Origin: JBOGXB01 sp050694215
GTDB lineage: Bacteria; Actinomycetota; CADDZG01; WHSQ01
Direction: 5' to 3'
Assembly (NCBI GenBank): GCA_050694215.1
Contig: JBOGXB010000003.1
Coordinates: 1-61,870 of the forward strand
Length of the DNA: 61,870 nucleotides
In this document: positions 48,755-57,467 of the stretch, piece after piece
Numbering within the stretch: the first letter of the stretch is position 1
Layout: each line of letters begins with the position of its first letter
Translations under genes and position numbers: made by a program
Notes under the pieces: generated by a model
The model's input: the letters and a program-made list of their open reading frames with translations, nothing else
What the model was told of the DNA's origin: nothing
The model's database searches: none

Positions 48755-50460
48755 GCGGTTTCGGTTCGCTTGCGCCACGGAAGCACAGGCACGGGCAAGT
48801 CGAGGCTCCCGGCCATCGAAAGGCCCAGCAGCAGCGAGATCGTCAGCGTGTAGATGGGCTCCACGTAGAGGCTCAGGATCACGGCGTGAGCGGCTGCGAT
48901 CACGACGCCCGCTGCCGCCATGGTGGCGAACAACCTCTCCTTCCCCTGTCTGTGGCGGGCGGCCACCCGGGCGTGAAACCACGCCACTCCGTAGAGCCCC
49001 AGGATCGCGAGCGCACCGGGGACGCCGGTACGGAACAGGTAGTTGAGGTACGTGGAGTGGGTCCCGGCACGCGGGACGTAACGGGCTCCCTCCTTCACGG
49101 TCCCACTTTCGGTCCTGGGCAGCTCGGTGCCGTAACCGAGCGCCACGTAGATCGGGTCGCCTCTGAGGATCTGCAGCGTGTCCCGGTACAGGTCCTCGCG
49201 CGTGCTGATGCTCGCTCCTCCCCCCGCGCGACCCGTCACCGGATCGACGCCGTAGTTGAAGAGGTAAACGAGGGTGAGCACGAGCGCCGCCACGAGAAAT
49301 GCGATAGTGACCTCCGTCTTCTGCCTGCGCGTGACCGCCCCATCCACCAGCAGATAGACGATCCCGATGATGATCGCGATCCACGCGCCGCGCGCCAGCG
49401 AGAACGCGGCTCCGAAGAGGCACGCAACTACCCCCAGCCGGCCGATGGTCTTCCGGTTGCCCGTCCCGGTCCACGAGAGGAAAAAGGCCAGCGGAAGGAG
49501 CGCGGCGCTGATGCCCGCGTACGTCAAGGCGTTGCGCGGGAACGATCGCATCCGGGGGACCGTGTTGGCAGGCGCGAGGCCGATATTGTCGTAAAGCAAG
49601 TCGATGTCGAGTGTGGCGAGCTCATCCTCTGCCCCGCGGGCGGAGCCTTCGAAGCGAACCACGAGGCTGTTCTCGAACGCCTCGAACCTCGGCAGGAAGG
49701 CGTCGAACTCGGGGATCGCGGGGTTCTTGTCGGCGAGGCGACCCAGTGCCTTATTCAGCTCCCGACTGCCCGCCTTCACCGAGCGCGCGTACTTGATCAT
49801 CCCGATGCTGTTCGGGAAGGCGTCGACACCGTAGGCGCTCTCGACACGCACGCGGGTCTCTTCGTTTCGAAGCTCATCGATCGGGACGCCGAGCCACTGG
49901 AGGAACACGGCTACCGACAGCAGCACGATGAATCCGACGGCTCCCGAGACCAGTTGCGATTTCGCCTCGAGATCGGAGAGCTCGTCGACCACGACGAGAA
50001 GCGCCCCACTGGCGATGACCTGGATCCCGAGCAACAGCAGGAAGTGCTTGAAGTCGAGTGACGAGATGACCAGGACTCCCAGACCGGTCCATATGACGAG
50101 GAACACCGGGAGCCACATCCAGCGATGGCCACGCGGCAGGCGCCTCGCTCGGAGCAATGCGTACACCCACCGAAGGATCACCGCCGTCCACCCGACCAGG
50201 ATTAGGAAGGGCAGCATGTCGACGAGCCAACCTGCGATGCCCATGTACAGCGGAGACGCAAGGGCATACGGAAGAGGCAGAACGAGCGCGAGCCCGATTG
50301 CGCAAACGCTGAAGCTCCATAGGGCGACGACGCCTCCCACGAGGGTTCCCGTCGCCCATCCGACGATCCCGGTTCCGAGGGAGGCGAGGGCAACGGCCCA
50401 GAGGAGCCCGGAGGTCCGACCGGGGGTCGCGGCCGGCAATCGAGCGAGCCTGTCGAGCAT
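48751..50460 (-). CDS. O-antigen ligase/polymerase (Wzy/WaaL)-like membrane protein
   Basis: The 569-residue protein has about twelve hydrophobic helices and a large extracytoplasmic region between residues 180 and 310 (acidic, with RVRVESAYGVDAFPNSIGMI). The diagnostic O-antigen-ligase pattern follows: RNALTYAGISAALLPLAFFL, then SLARGAWIAIIIGIVYLLVD and the late GAGTHSTYLNYLFRTGVPGA-like segment with the conserved His of HS(T/H)YL. The family joins or polymerises lipid-linked glycans in the periplasmic side. The unusually long loop may bind the acceptor. Coupled to the flippase gene. Confidence 0.87.
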   Translation of the reverse strand: MLDRLARLPAATPGRTSGLLWAVALASLGTGIVGWATGTLVGGVVALWSFSVCAIGLALVLPLPYALASPLYMGIAGWLVDMLPFLILVGWTAVILRWVYALLRARRLPRGHRWMWLPVFLVIWTGLGVLVISSLDFKHFLLLLGIQVIASGALLVVVDELSDLEAKSQLVSGAVGFIVLLSVAVFLQWLGVPIDELRNEETRVRVESAYGVDAFPNSIGMIKYARSVKAGSRELNKALGRLADKNPAIPEFDAFLPRFEAFENSLVVRFEGSARGAEDELATLDIDLLYDNIGLAPANTVPRMRSFPRNALTYAGISAALLPLAFFLSWTGTGNRKTIGRLGVVACLFGAAFSLARGAWIAIIIGIVYLLVDGAVTRRQKTEVTIAFLVAALVLTLVYLFNYGVDPVTGRAGGGASISTREDLYRDTLQILRGDPIYVALGYGTELPRTESGTVKEGARYVPRAGTHSTYLNYLFRTGVPGALAILGLYGVAWFHARVAARHRQGKERLFATMAAAGVVIAAAHAVILSLYVEPIYTLTISLLLGLSMAGSLDLPVPVLPWRKRTETA

Positions 50461-50470
50461 CAAGACGAGC

Positions 50471-52528
50471 TCAGGCTACTGCGGGGGTCTCGCCTCGCGA
50501 GGTGGAGGCACGCGTCCGAGAGCGAACGACGGCAGCGATGCTCACGCCGAGCGCGACGGCACAAGAGATCCAGGCGGGCCCTGCCGAGAAGGGCGACCTG
50601 ATCACCGCGAGCACCACGAACCCCGTGATCGTCAGTAGCCCGGTCGCGACCACGGGGGCCAGACCGAGCCCCTCGGCGAAGGTCGTGCCGGGGAGGAACC
50701 ACCTGAGGGCGAGCACCCCCGCCACGACTAGGAGGGCGAGCCCTCCGATCACCCGGATGAGATGGAGGAGGCTCGGCGGCCGTGCGTCATCGGTGAAGGG
50801 CAACCGTCCTACGGCCCCCTGCTCTGAGATCTGTGTCACCGAGCCATCCTTCAGCAACCACACCTCCCGGCCCTGAGTGTTGATGTCGGAGGGCTCCCCT
50901 TCGAGGAGCTCGGTGTTGGATCCATTGGGGTTGAAGACGTCGGCGACGACGACCAGGGGCCCGGCCTCGCCGGGGGTCAGACCCCTTTCGATGTCGGCGA
51001 GGAAATCGCGCGACAACACATCGTAGGTCTCCTCTCCTCGCGTCGTCGGCTCTCCGGCGAGGTAGCTCTCGAGCGACCCAAGGTAGAGGTAGGCGCGATC
51101 GATCTGGCCCGCAGGGAGCCCATAGCGCGACGTGTTGCCCGACAGCTTCGAGAAGCCGTAGATCTGGAACGGCCGCGACGGCTCGTCATCGATCACGAAA
51201 ACCACCGGCCGGTCCGGCTCGGCCTCCGAGGCGAGCGACGCGCGGAGAGCGTCGAGGTCTCCCCTCTCCTGCTCAGACAGCCATTGAGCGTTCAGGTTCG
51301 TCCATCCCGACTTCTCGAGACCGGCGGTGACATTGGTCGCCAGCGCGATCGCGACGGCGACGACTCCCAGGAGAGCGATGCGCGCGGCCCCCCCCTTACT
51401 CGATACGTGCACGAAGAACCGCATCACGAGCCACGCGCCGACTCCAATCAACAAGACCCATGCGAGGGTTGTGTTGAAAAAACGGTAGTAGGGGTAAGCG
51501 AGCCCGGCGACGAAGCCGAACAGGCCCACCAGAGGAGCGAGCCACAGGACACTCACGCGCGCAAGGTCGTCCTCTGCCGCGAGCCTGCCCGCCAGCAGCA
51601 GCCCGACGAGTCCGATCGCGAGGAGCGGACCATTGAGCACCGGACGCATCGCCTCGATCCACAGGACCATGCGATCGACGAAGAAATCGCTCCCATAGGG
51701 CGGCGGGAGGGCGGACTCCGACAGCGACGCGGACCTGCCCCACACTCCCAAGGTCCAGATCGCGAGCGTCACAACGCATGCCGCGAACGCGCTGAGCAGC
51801 ATCGGTCCGTCGTCGCGCAGAACGGAACGGAGGTCGAAGCGGCGGACCAAGAGGCGGGCGCCGGCGAAGATGCCGAGCACGCCGCAGAAGATGACGAGCG
51901 TGGTCGGATGCGTCAGCCCCGCTAGCAGAAGCAACGATCCGAGGGCCAGCCGGGCCGCCCACGAATCGCGCGCCGGGCCGATGAAGTGAAGCGCCGCCGC
52001 GAGGAACATCAAGCACAGGACGTTGTCGAGGTATCCCACGAACGGCGGGGTGAGGAAGAGCCCGGCCGACGCGAACGCCACCGCGTGGAAGAGCAGCGGA
52101 TCGCGGCGGTGGCGGTAGGCAAAGCCGGCCAGGAGGAGAGCCGTCAGGACCGGCGTCCCGACCATGAGAAAGACCGTCACCGAGAGCGACGACACGCCGG
52201 CGACGTGACGCAGGATCCCACCGATCACGGGCGCGGCGACCCGGTACCCGCCGGCGAACATCCCGTTCGGGCCCTCGATCTCCAGCAGCGTTGCCGGGTC
52301 CTCCGAGATAAGGACCTCCGTCCTCCACGTGTAGTAGGCGGGGTCCTTGGTGGGGGCAACCCGGCCCGTGTTGGTCCAGAAGGTCCAGCCGAAGATCGTC
52401 AGAAGGACCAGTGCCGTGGCGAGGAACGCGAGCGGACGGCCGAGGAAGGCGTCGTCACGGCGAGCCTCCCTCGATGCGCTTTCAGGAGCGCGCCGGGTCA
52501 AGGTGGAAGCAGTCATCGGTGGCGGCAT
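50471..52528 (-). CDS. Polytopic membrane protein, GT-C-like, function unknown
   Basis: The protein of about 685 residues has nine to ten N-terminal helices, a soluble segment of about 230 residues, then three more helices. The first extracytoplasmic loop carries TKDPAYYTWRTEVLI with Asp and Tyr residues, as in GT-C glycosyltransferases where an acidic residue in loop one is catalytic. The soluble part includes VVFVIDDEPSRPFQIYGFSK and YLYLGSLESYLAGE. This resembles actinobacterial GT39/DUF2079-type proteins, but I cannot name a family. ATG 52528 follows GGGGCGGGG; a longer frame to 52696 exists. It sits in the operon between a permuted phosphatase and the ligase. Confidence 0.7.
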   Translation of the reverse strand: MPPPMTASTLTRRAPESASREARRDDAFLGRPLAFLATALVLLTIFGWTFWTNTGRVAPTKDPAYYTWRTEVLISEDPATLLEIEGPNGMFAGGYRVAAPVIGGILRHVAGVSSLSVTVFLMVGTPVLTALLLAGFAYRHRRDPLLFHAVAFASAGLFLTPPFVGYLDNVLCLMFLAAALHFIGPARDSWAARLALGSLLLLAGLTHPTTLVIFCGVLGIFAGARLLVRRFDLRSVLRDDGPMLLSAFAACVVTLAIWTLGVWGRSASLSESALPPPYGSDFFVDRMVLWIEAMRPVLNGPLLAIGLVGLLLAGRLAAEDDLARVSVLWLAPLVGLFGFVAGLAYPYYRFFNTTLAWVLLIGVGAWLVMRFFVHVSSKGGAARIALLGVVAVAIALATNVTAGLEKSGWTNLNAQWLSEQERGDLDALRASLASEAEPDRPVVFVIDDEPSRPFQIYGFSKLSGNTSRYGLPAGQIDRAYLYLGSLESYLAGEPTTRGEETYDVLSRDFLADIERGLTPGEAGPLVVVADVFNPNGSNTELLEGEPSDINTQGREVWLLKDGSVTQISEQGAVGRLPFTDDARPPSLLHLIRVIGGLALLVVAGVLALRWFLPGTTFAEGLGLAPVVATGLLTITGFVVLAVIRSPFSAGPAWISCAVALGVSIAAVVRSRTRASTSRGETPAVA

Positions 52529-52634
52529 CCTATCCCCGCCCCAACGGCATTTCCCACGCCGACTTCGTACCTCGGTGGTCTCTGAGGAACGGAGCACACG
52601 CTCGGTGTCGGCGAGGGCGAGAGCGGCGGAAGCA

Positions 52635-54275
52635 TCAGCGGCAGTCAAGCGCCCCAAGGAGCCTGGAGGGGATTGCCATAGCGAAGATGCGGTCACTTGC
52701 GTCGAATCGGCCCGCGCCCCCCACGAGATAGTCGGGTCGCTGGGTGTTGTCCGCGAGCCTGTAGTCGCCCAGGAAACGAGCCACCTCTTCGATGCTCACA
52801 TCGCGCTCGGCCATCTCCTCTTCCTTGAGGAAAACCTCCGTCGGCCACGCGGCCTCCGTGATGGGCCCGAACTCGGCGTCGACGTCATCTTCGAGCTCGC
52901 GCGGGTCGATGCCAAAGCCGTCCACTGCCGCTGCGTCGGGCTGCTGCCCATGGTCGGCCGTAACGACGAGCGCCCACCGGCCCCGTCCCACCTGGTCGTC
53001 GAGGAACTCGGTCAGCACGCCCAACTGCTTGTCAGACTCGATCACTGCATCGTGCACCTCGTCTGACGCCATGTTGAAGTAGTGACCGAGGCGGTCGATT
53101 TGCTTGAAGTTGGTGAACAAGAGATCGGTGATCTCGTCCTCGCCGTAACCCTCGTCGCGGATCATCTCCATCATCTCGCGCGCGTGGTATGTGATGAAGC
53201 CGGGCACCTCTTCGATGCGGTCGGGATCGTCGATGATCTCGTGCCCTCTCCAGGTGTCGTCGATCTCTCCATCTTGCGCATCGGATGCTTCGAGGCTCTC
53301 GGCGCGTCCCTCCGTATCCTCGAAGGCACTCGGTAGGTGGTAGTGCCTCTCGTTGGTTATCCATTCATTGGTCTCGACGTCCAGCCACACCGCGTCGTCC
53401 TTGTCCCCACTCAGCCGCTCCGCTCCCTGACCGATCATCCCGAGATGCCAAGGCTCGTAGCCCACCATGCCGATAAGGGCGCGGTTGCGATTCCGTTCGT
53501 CCCAGAGCTCGGCTACCGTGGGCACTCGCAGGAAGCGAGACGACTCGCCTCTCAGGAAGACGTCTCCGACGGACCCGTCCTCGTATCGCACCGGGATCCC
53601 CGTGATGCCGTGTGTTGCCGGGAACACTCCGGTACCGAGCGTCGTGTGGACCGAGGGGGTGACGGACGGTGATGAGCCAACGATCGCGTTCGTATACGTG
53701 ACGCCCTCCGACATGATGCGAGCGAGGTTCGGCCAGTCGTTAGGCCACTGCCGCAACGCATTCCAACCACCCCCGTCCCACACGACGGTAAGGATCAGCT
53801 TCGGAGGTTTGGACTCGAGCAGCCTGGTGTTGAAGTTGGCAACCTCGCGCAGGCGCCGGCCGTCCTCGGTTCGGAAGGAGCCCCGCAGCATCGTCATGAT
53901 CGTTGGAGCCACGTCGGCGACCGTTGCACGCCGTGCAACCTCTCCCACGCTGGGGATGATGCCGGGGCCGTAGAAGACGATGGGGACCTTCTGCAGGTAA
54001 GGCCACGGACCGGAGTGCGTCCAGCCCGTTCCGCTTTGCGCAAAGTACGCCGGATAGCGAGGGAGCAGGGCGATCTGGCCCGAGCGGGGAGCAAAATAGC
54101 CTCGCCTAGTGAGCTCGAGCCATTGTGCGGGAACGGAGCAAGCCTGCTCCTCGAGCGAAGGCAGAGCTTCCTCTGAGCCGAACAGTCCCAGGACTGCTGC
54201 GACGACCACTGCACCCGCGAGAAGGAGCGCGACCAACGCGATGCGCCGATCTCTCGCGAGCTTGGCCACCTCCAC
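52635..54275 (-). CDS. Membrane-anchored alkaline-phosphatase-superfamily protein with circularly permuted order (copy 2)
   Basis: From GTG 54275 the protein has 546 residues and one N-terminal anchor (IALVALLLAGAVVVAAVLGL). The relocated segment comes first: RRGYFAPRSGQIALLPRYPA, His87 in GWTHSGPWPY, VPIVFYGPGI and ATVADVAPTIMTML. The catalytic part follows with Asp167 in VVWDGGGWN, Thr206 in SPSVTPSVHTTLGTG, Asp394/His398 in KQIDRLGHYF and Asp441/His442 in TADHGQQP. All six metal ligands and the nucleophile are present. It is eight bases downstream of the MFS gene and shares an operon with copy 3. Start could also be GTG 54269. Confidence 0.82.
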   Translation of the reverse strand: MEVAKLARDRRIALVALLLAGAVVVAAVLGLFGSEEALPSLEEQACSVPAQWLELTRRGYFAPRSGQIALLPRYPAYFAQSGTGWTHSGPWPYLQKVPIVFYGPGIIPSVGEVARRATVADVAPTIMTMLRGSFRTEDGRRLREVANFNTRLLESKPPKLILTVVWDGGGWNALRQWPNDWPNLARIMSEGVTYTNAIVGSSPSVTPSVHTTLGTGVFPATHGITGIPVRYEDGSVGDVFLRGESSRFLRVPTVAELWDERNRNRALIGMVGYEPWHLGMIGQGAERLSGDKDDAVWLDVETNEWITNERHYHLPSAFEDTEGRAESLEASDAQDGEIDDTWRGHEIIDDPDRIEEVPGFITYHAREMMEMIRDEGYGEDEITDLLFTNFKQIDRLGHYFNMASDEVHDAVIESDKQLGVLTEFLDDQVGRGRWALVVTADHGQQPDAAAVDGFGIDPRELEDDVDAEFGPITEAAWPTEVFLKEEEMAERDVSIEEVARFLGDYRLADNTQRPDYLVGGAGRFDASDRIFAMAIPSRLLGALDCR

Positions 54276-54283
54276 GAGAAGGG

Positions 54284-55627
54284 CTACTTCGCGGGCGCAG
54301 GCGCCGGCGCATGTGGAGCCAAGAGGCCGGCCCTCCGGTACCAAGCTGCGAGGGCTGCCATGCCCACGAGGAATACGAGTCCCATCCCTGCGATCAGCAC
54401 GCCCTGTACCGACTCACTCCAGAACAGCTTGAGCATCGCGGCCGCGATCACCCAGGCCATGTTGTAGGCGATGTCGTAGAGAGAGAAAGCGCGGCCCCGG
54501 AAATCGTCCCCGAGCGCCTCCTGCACCATCGTGTCCAGCGAGATCTTGCCTAGGAAGAACCCGAAGCCAAGGAAGAAAGTAAGCACGGCGAGCGAGAGCT
54601 GCATCTCTACCGCGCCCAGCACTGCGACGGCGACACCCGCGACCGAGGATGCCGCAAGGACCAGCTGTGCGCTGCTTCGCGCCCGGGCATTGAGCCTCGT
54701 CGCCAGCACGAACCCGAGCACGGCCCCCGCTGCCCCGGCACCACCGGTGACGACAAGGACTTGAAGATCGTCGTCGGCGATCAAGTCGCGAGCGATGAAC
54801 CCGATACCCACAAGGGCGAAGCTCCAGAGCAGACGCAACCAGAAGTAGGTCGTTATCGCGGCCGCGGCTTTGGGACGGCGTGAAACCTCGCGCAAACCAA
54901 CGGCGATGTTCCGAACGACGCTCGCTACTTCCTCGGCGAGGCTAGAGCGCACGCGAACTTCGCTCGCCCTCTCGATCATCGTCGCGGCAAACGCACCCAC
55001 AACGTAAACGGCGGCTCCAACCACGACGATGGGAGCCACGTCGACGATCGTGGAAGCTACGAAGGCGGCACCGGCGCCGCCGAGCTGGAACAGGGCGCCC
55101 CCGAGCTGCGAGACCGCGTTGCCCTCGACGAGTCCGCCTCCCGAGCCCTCGAGAGTCGACGGTAGGGCGGCCGCCTTCGCCGCCAGCACCACACGGGTCG
55201 AGGCGAGCGTGAGCATAAAGATCAAGAACAAGACGACCGACGGAAGCGTCTCGCTGCCCAAGAGGCCGGTCAGGTCGTCACCCGATGCGACGCTCATCCC
55301 CAGCAGTCCAACGAGGGCGACGGCGACCCCTCGGAGCCCGTTCGCCACCGCCAGCAATCGGCGACGATCCCATCTATCGATCACCACGCCGAGGAAGGGG
55401 CTCAGGATCGTGTAGGGAATGAACACGATGAGCACGATTCGAAGCAGCTCCTCCGGATTCTCGGCGGCCTCGACGTCGAAACCCTTCTGGCCTCCGAACA
55501 CGACGTACTTTGCCAGGGCGGTCTGGACGATGCCGTCACCGGCCTGCGCGGCGTACTGAGTCGCCATCAACAGACCGAAGTCCCTTCGTTTGAAGATGAG
55601 GGCGAGTCCCCTCCGGATCATCTCCAT
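54284..55627 (-). CDS. MFS transporter
   Basis: The 447-residue protein has about twelve helices. It opens KRRDFGLLMATQYAAQAGDG, the MFS_3-like start, and has FLGVVIDRWDRRRLLAVANG as the A-motif after helix two. EALGDDFRGRAFSLYDIAYN later is the motif typical of lysophospholipid-transporter LplT-type and related MFS proteins. A small Ala/Pro tail ends it. Lying between two permuted phosphatase genes (gaps of 8 and 11 bases), it may move the substrate or product of those enzymes; a lipid or alcohol phosphate is possible but unproven. Confidence 0.87.
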   Translation of the reverse strand: MEMIRRGLALIFKRRDFGLLMATQYAAQAGDGIVQTALAKYVVFGGQKGFDVEAAENPEELLRIVLIVFIPYTILSPFLGVVIDRWDRRRLLAVANGLRGVAVALVGLLGMSVASGDDLTGLLGSETLPSVVLFLIFMLTLASTRVVLAAKAAALPSTLEGSGGGLVEGNAVSQLGGALFQLGGAGAAFVASTIVDVAPIVVVGAAVYVVGAFAATMIERASEVRVRSSLAEEVASVVRNIAVGLREVSRRPKAAAAITTYFWLRLLWSFALVGIGFIARDLIADDDLQVLVVTGGAGAAGAVLGFVLATRLNARARSSAQLVLAASSVAGVAVAVLGAVEMQLSLAVLTFFLGFGFFLGKISLDTMVQEALGDDFRGRAFSLYDIAYNMAWVIAAAMLKLFWSESVQGVLIAGMGLVFLVGMAALAAWYRRAGLLAPHAPAPAPAK

Positions 55628-55638
55628 GTCGTGGCAGA

Positions 55639-57384
55639 CTACCGGCCGTCATCTCGGTCGAACGGGATCGTGAGATCACCCTCCTCGTAGGCGCTGTCCC
55701 CGAACGACTGGATCTCTCCCACCGACAACGATTCGAAGTAGTCGGTCGTGAAAGCGCCGGCGAACAGAAGCTCGTCGAGTCGTCCGTCCGGAACGCGATT
55801 GGCTCCGGGTGCACCATCGGGGATGTTCTCGCCGATGGTGTACGTGCCGATGTAGCGCGCAACATCGGCGAGGTCGACGTTCTCGTCTGCAACGGCTTCC
55901 ATGTCGAAGTAGATGTCCACCGGCGTCTCCTTCTCGACGATGTTCCCGAAGCGCGCTTCGATATCCCGCCCCAGCTCGCGGTTGTTTATCCTCCATCCGC
56001 CCGCCGTCTCTGGAAGCGGCTGCTGACCGTGGTCCGCGCTGATGACGAAGAGGTAGTTTCCCCGCCCCACCGTGCGATCCAGCTCGCGTACGTAGCGCGC
56101 TATCTGTCTGTCCGTCTCGCGGAGCACGTCCTCCTCTTCAGGAGACACCACGTTGTAGGCGTGGCCCGCGAAGTCCGGCGTCTTCATCTCGACCCAGAAC
56201 AGGTCCGTCAGGTCGTCCCGGCCGACTCGCTCCCTGCGCATGACCTCGACGACCGCGTCGCCGGTGAACCTCACGAATGCAGGAGTAGTGGGTCGCGCAA
56301 GGGGCTCCTGCAGGAGATCGAGGGTGTGCCCGTACCAGGTGCCGTCCGTGAGCCCGTCGCGCGCGTCGAGGTCCTCCTCGTACGACTCGAGCATCCCAAG
56401 GTCGGTCGGCTGCAGATACTCGGGAAGCTCGTAGAAGTCCTCGTTGATCCACCATGCGCTGTCCTGTGCCTCCCACAGGACCGCGACATCCCTGTCGCCC
56501 CCCTCGGTCTGCGCGCCGTGCCCGATCATCCCGAGATGCCAGCCCTCGAACGACACGATTCCCACGAAGGGCTTGTTGTCGTTCTGCTCGTCCCACAGCT
56601 CGGACACGGTCGGAGCATCGAGGTAGCGGGGATCGGCGTTCTGCAGCCAGGTGTCGGTGTTCTTCCCGTCAGGCCCCCTCATCTGATTACCCGGGACGCC
56701 GTGGGTTATCGGATAGGTGCCGGTTCCGAAGGTCGCGTGGATGGCACCAGTGATCGAAGGCGCCGATCCGATGTTCGCGTTGACGTAGGTCGTACCCCGC
56801 TTCATCAGCCCGTCGATCGTGGGCCACGCGCTGGAGTGCTGCTGAAGAGCGTTCCAACCCCCTCCGTCGATGACCACCGTGAAGATGACCTTGGGACGCC
56901 GAGAGGGCGCGCCTTCGAGGATCTCCCCCAGGGGTTCGGCATCGAACTCGAGCCCGTCCATCCCGAGCAGCTCGGCGTAGGTGGGAGCGATGCTTCCGAT
57001 ATCCACAGGACGCTCTTGAACCTTGCCGGAAGGAGCGTATCCGGGACCGTACGCGATGATGGGAACGCGTGCGAGGTAGTTCCACGGGTTCGGATGAGAG
57101 GTGCTGATGTCGGGGGCCGCGGTTCCTAACGTCGTCAGGTCCCACTCACCGATCAGGAAACGATGCGGGCGTGGCACGAGCATGATCTCCGCCGACCTTC
57201 CAGGCACGTGGCCTCGCCACAGGTTCAGCATGAGCTGGCTGCCGACGTCGTCGGCCATCTCCTCCAGGGTCGGAGCACCATCGGGCACACCTCTCGCCGG
57301 ACGCAACGCGACGAGCGCGCCGAGGATCACGACGCCCGCTGCTGCAACTATCGCCAGGACGCGTTTTGCCACGGTTCTCCTCAT
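55639..57384 (-). CDS. Membrane-anchored alkaline-phosphatase-superfamily protein with circularly permuted order (copy 3)
   Basis: The 581-residue protein begins with an anchor (VLAIVAAAGVVILGALVALR). The relocated segment reads WRGHVPGRSAEIMLVPRPHR, His97 in STSHPNPWNY, VPIIAYGPGY and IGSIAPTYAELLGMDG. Then come Asp173 in VVIDGGGWN, Thr212 in SAPSITGAIHATFGTG, Asp404/His408 in KTPDFAGHAY and Asp451/His452 in SADHGQQP. Every catalytic position is kept. The C-terminus is about 35 residues longer than in copies 1 and 2 and acidic. It is the first gene of the minus-strand export operon and diverges from the degenerate copy 4 across 83 bases. Confidence 0.82.
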   Translation of the reverse strand: MRRTVAKRVLAIVAAAGVVILGALVALRPARGVPDGAPTLEEMADDVGSQLMLNLWRGHVPGRSAEIMLVPRPHRFLIGEWDLTTLGTAAPDISTSHPNPWNYLARVPIIAYGPGYAPSGKVQERPVDIGSIAPTYAELLGMDGLEFDAEPLGEILEGAPSRRPKVIFTVVIDGGGWNALQQHSSAWPTIDGLMKRGTTYVNANIGSAPSITGAIHATFGTGTYPITHGVPGNQMRGPDGKNTDTWLQNADPRYLDAPTVSELWDEQNDNKPFVGIVSFEGWHLGMIGHGAQTEGGDRDVAVLWEAQDSAWWINEDFYELPEYLQPTDLGMLESYEEDLDARDGLTDGTWYGHTLDLLQEPLARPTTPAFVRFTGDAVVEVMRRERVGRDDLTDLFWVEMKTPDFAGHAYNVVSPEEEDVLRETDRQIARYVRELDRTVGRGNYLFVISADHGQQPLPETAGGWRINNRELGRDIEARFGNIVEKETPVDIYFDMEAVADENVDLADVARYIGTYTIGENIPDGAPGANRVPDGRLDELLFAGAFTTDYFESLSVGEIQSFGDSAYEEGDLTIPFDRDDGR

Positions 57385-57467
57385 CAGGGGTCGGGGTGCC
57401 TCAGACTAAAGCCGGCTCAGGTTTCCGGCTTCACGGCTACCGATGCACCGATCCTTGGATAACTTGA

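Noticed and set aside
46997..50061. Two 500-codon plus-strand frames opposite the flippase and ligase genes
   Set aside because: Both translate to His/Arg/Asp-rich sequence without hydrophobic or catalytic motifs, while the minus strand gives clear polytopic membrane proteins with overlapping operon junctions.
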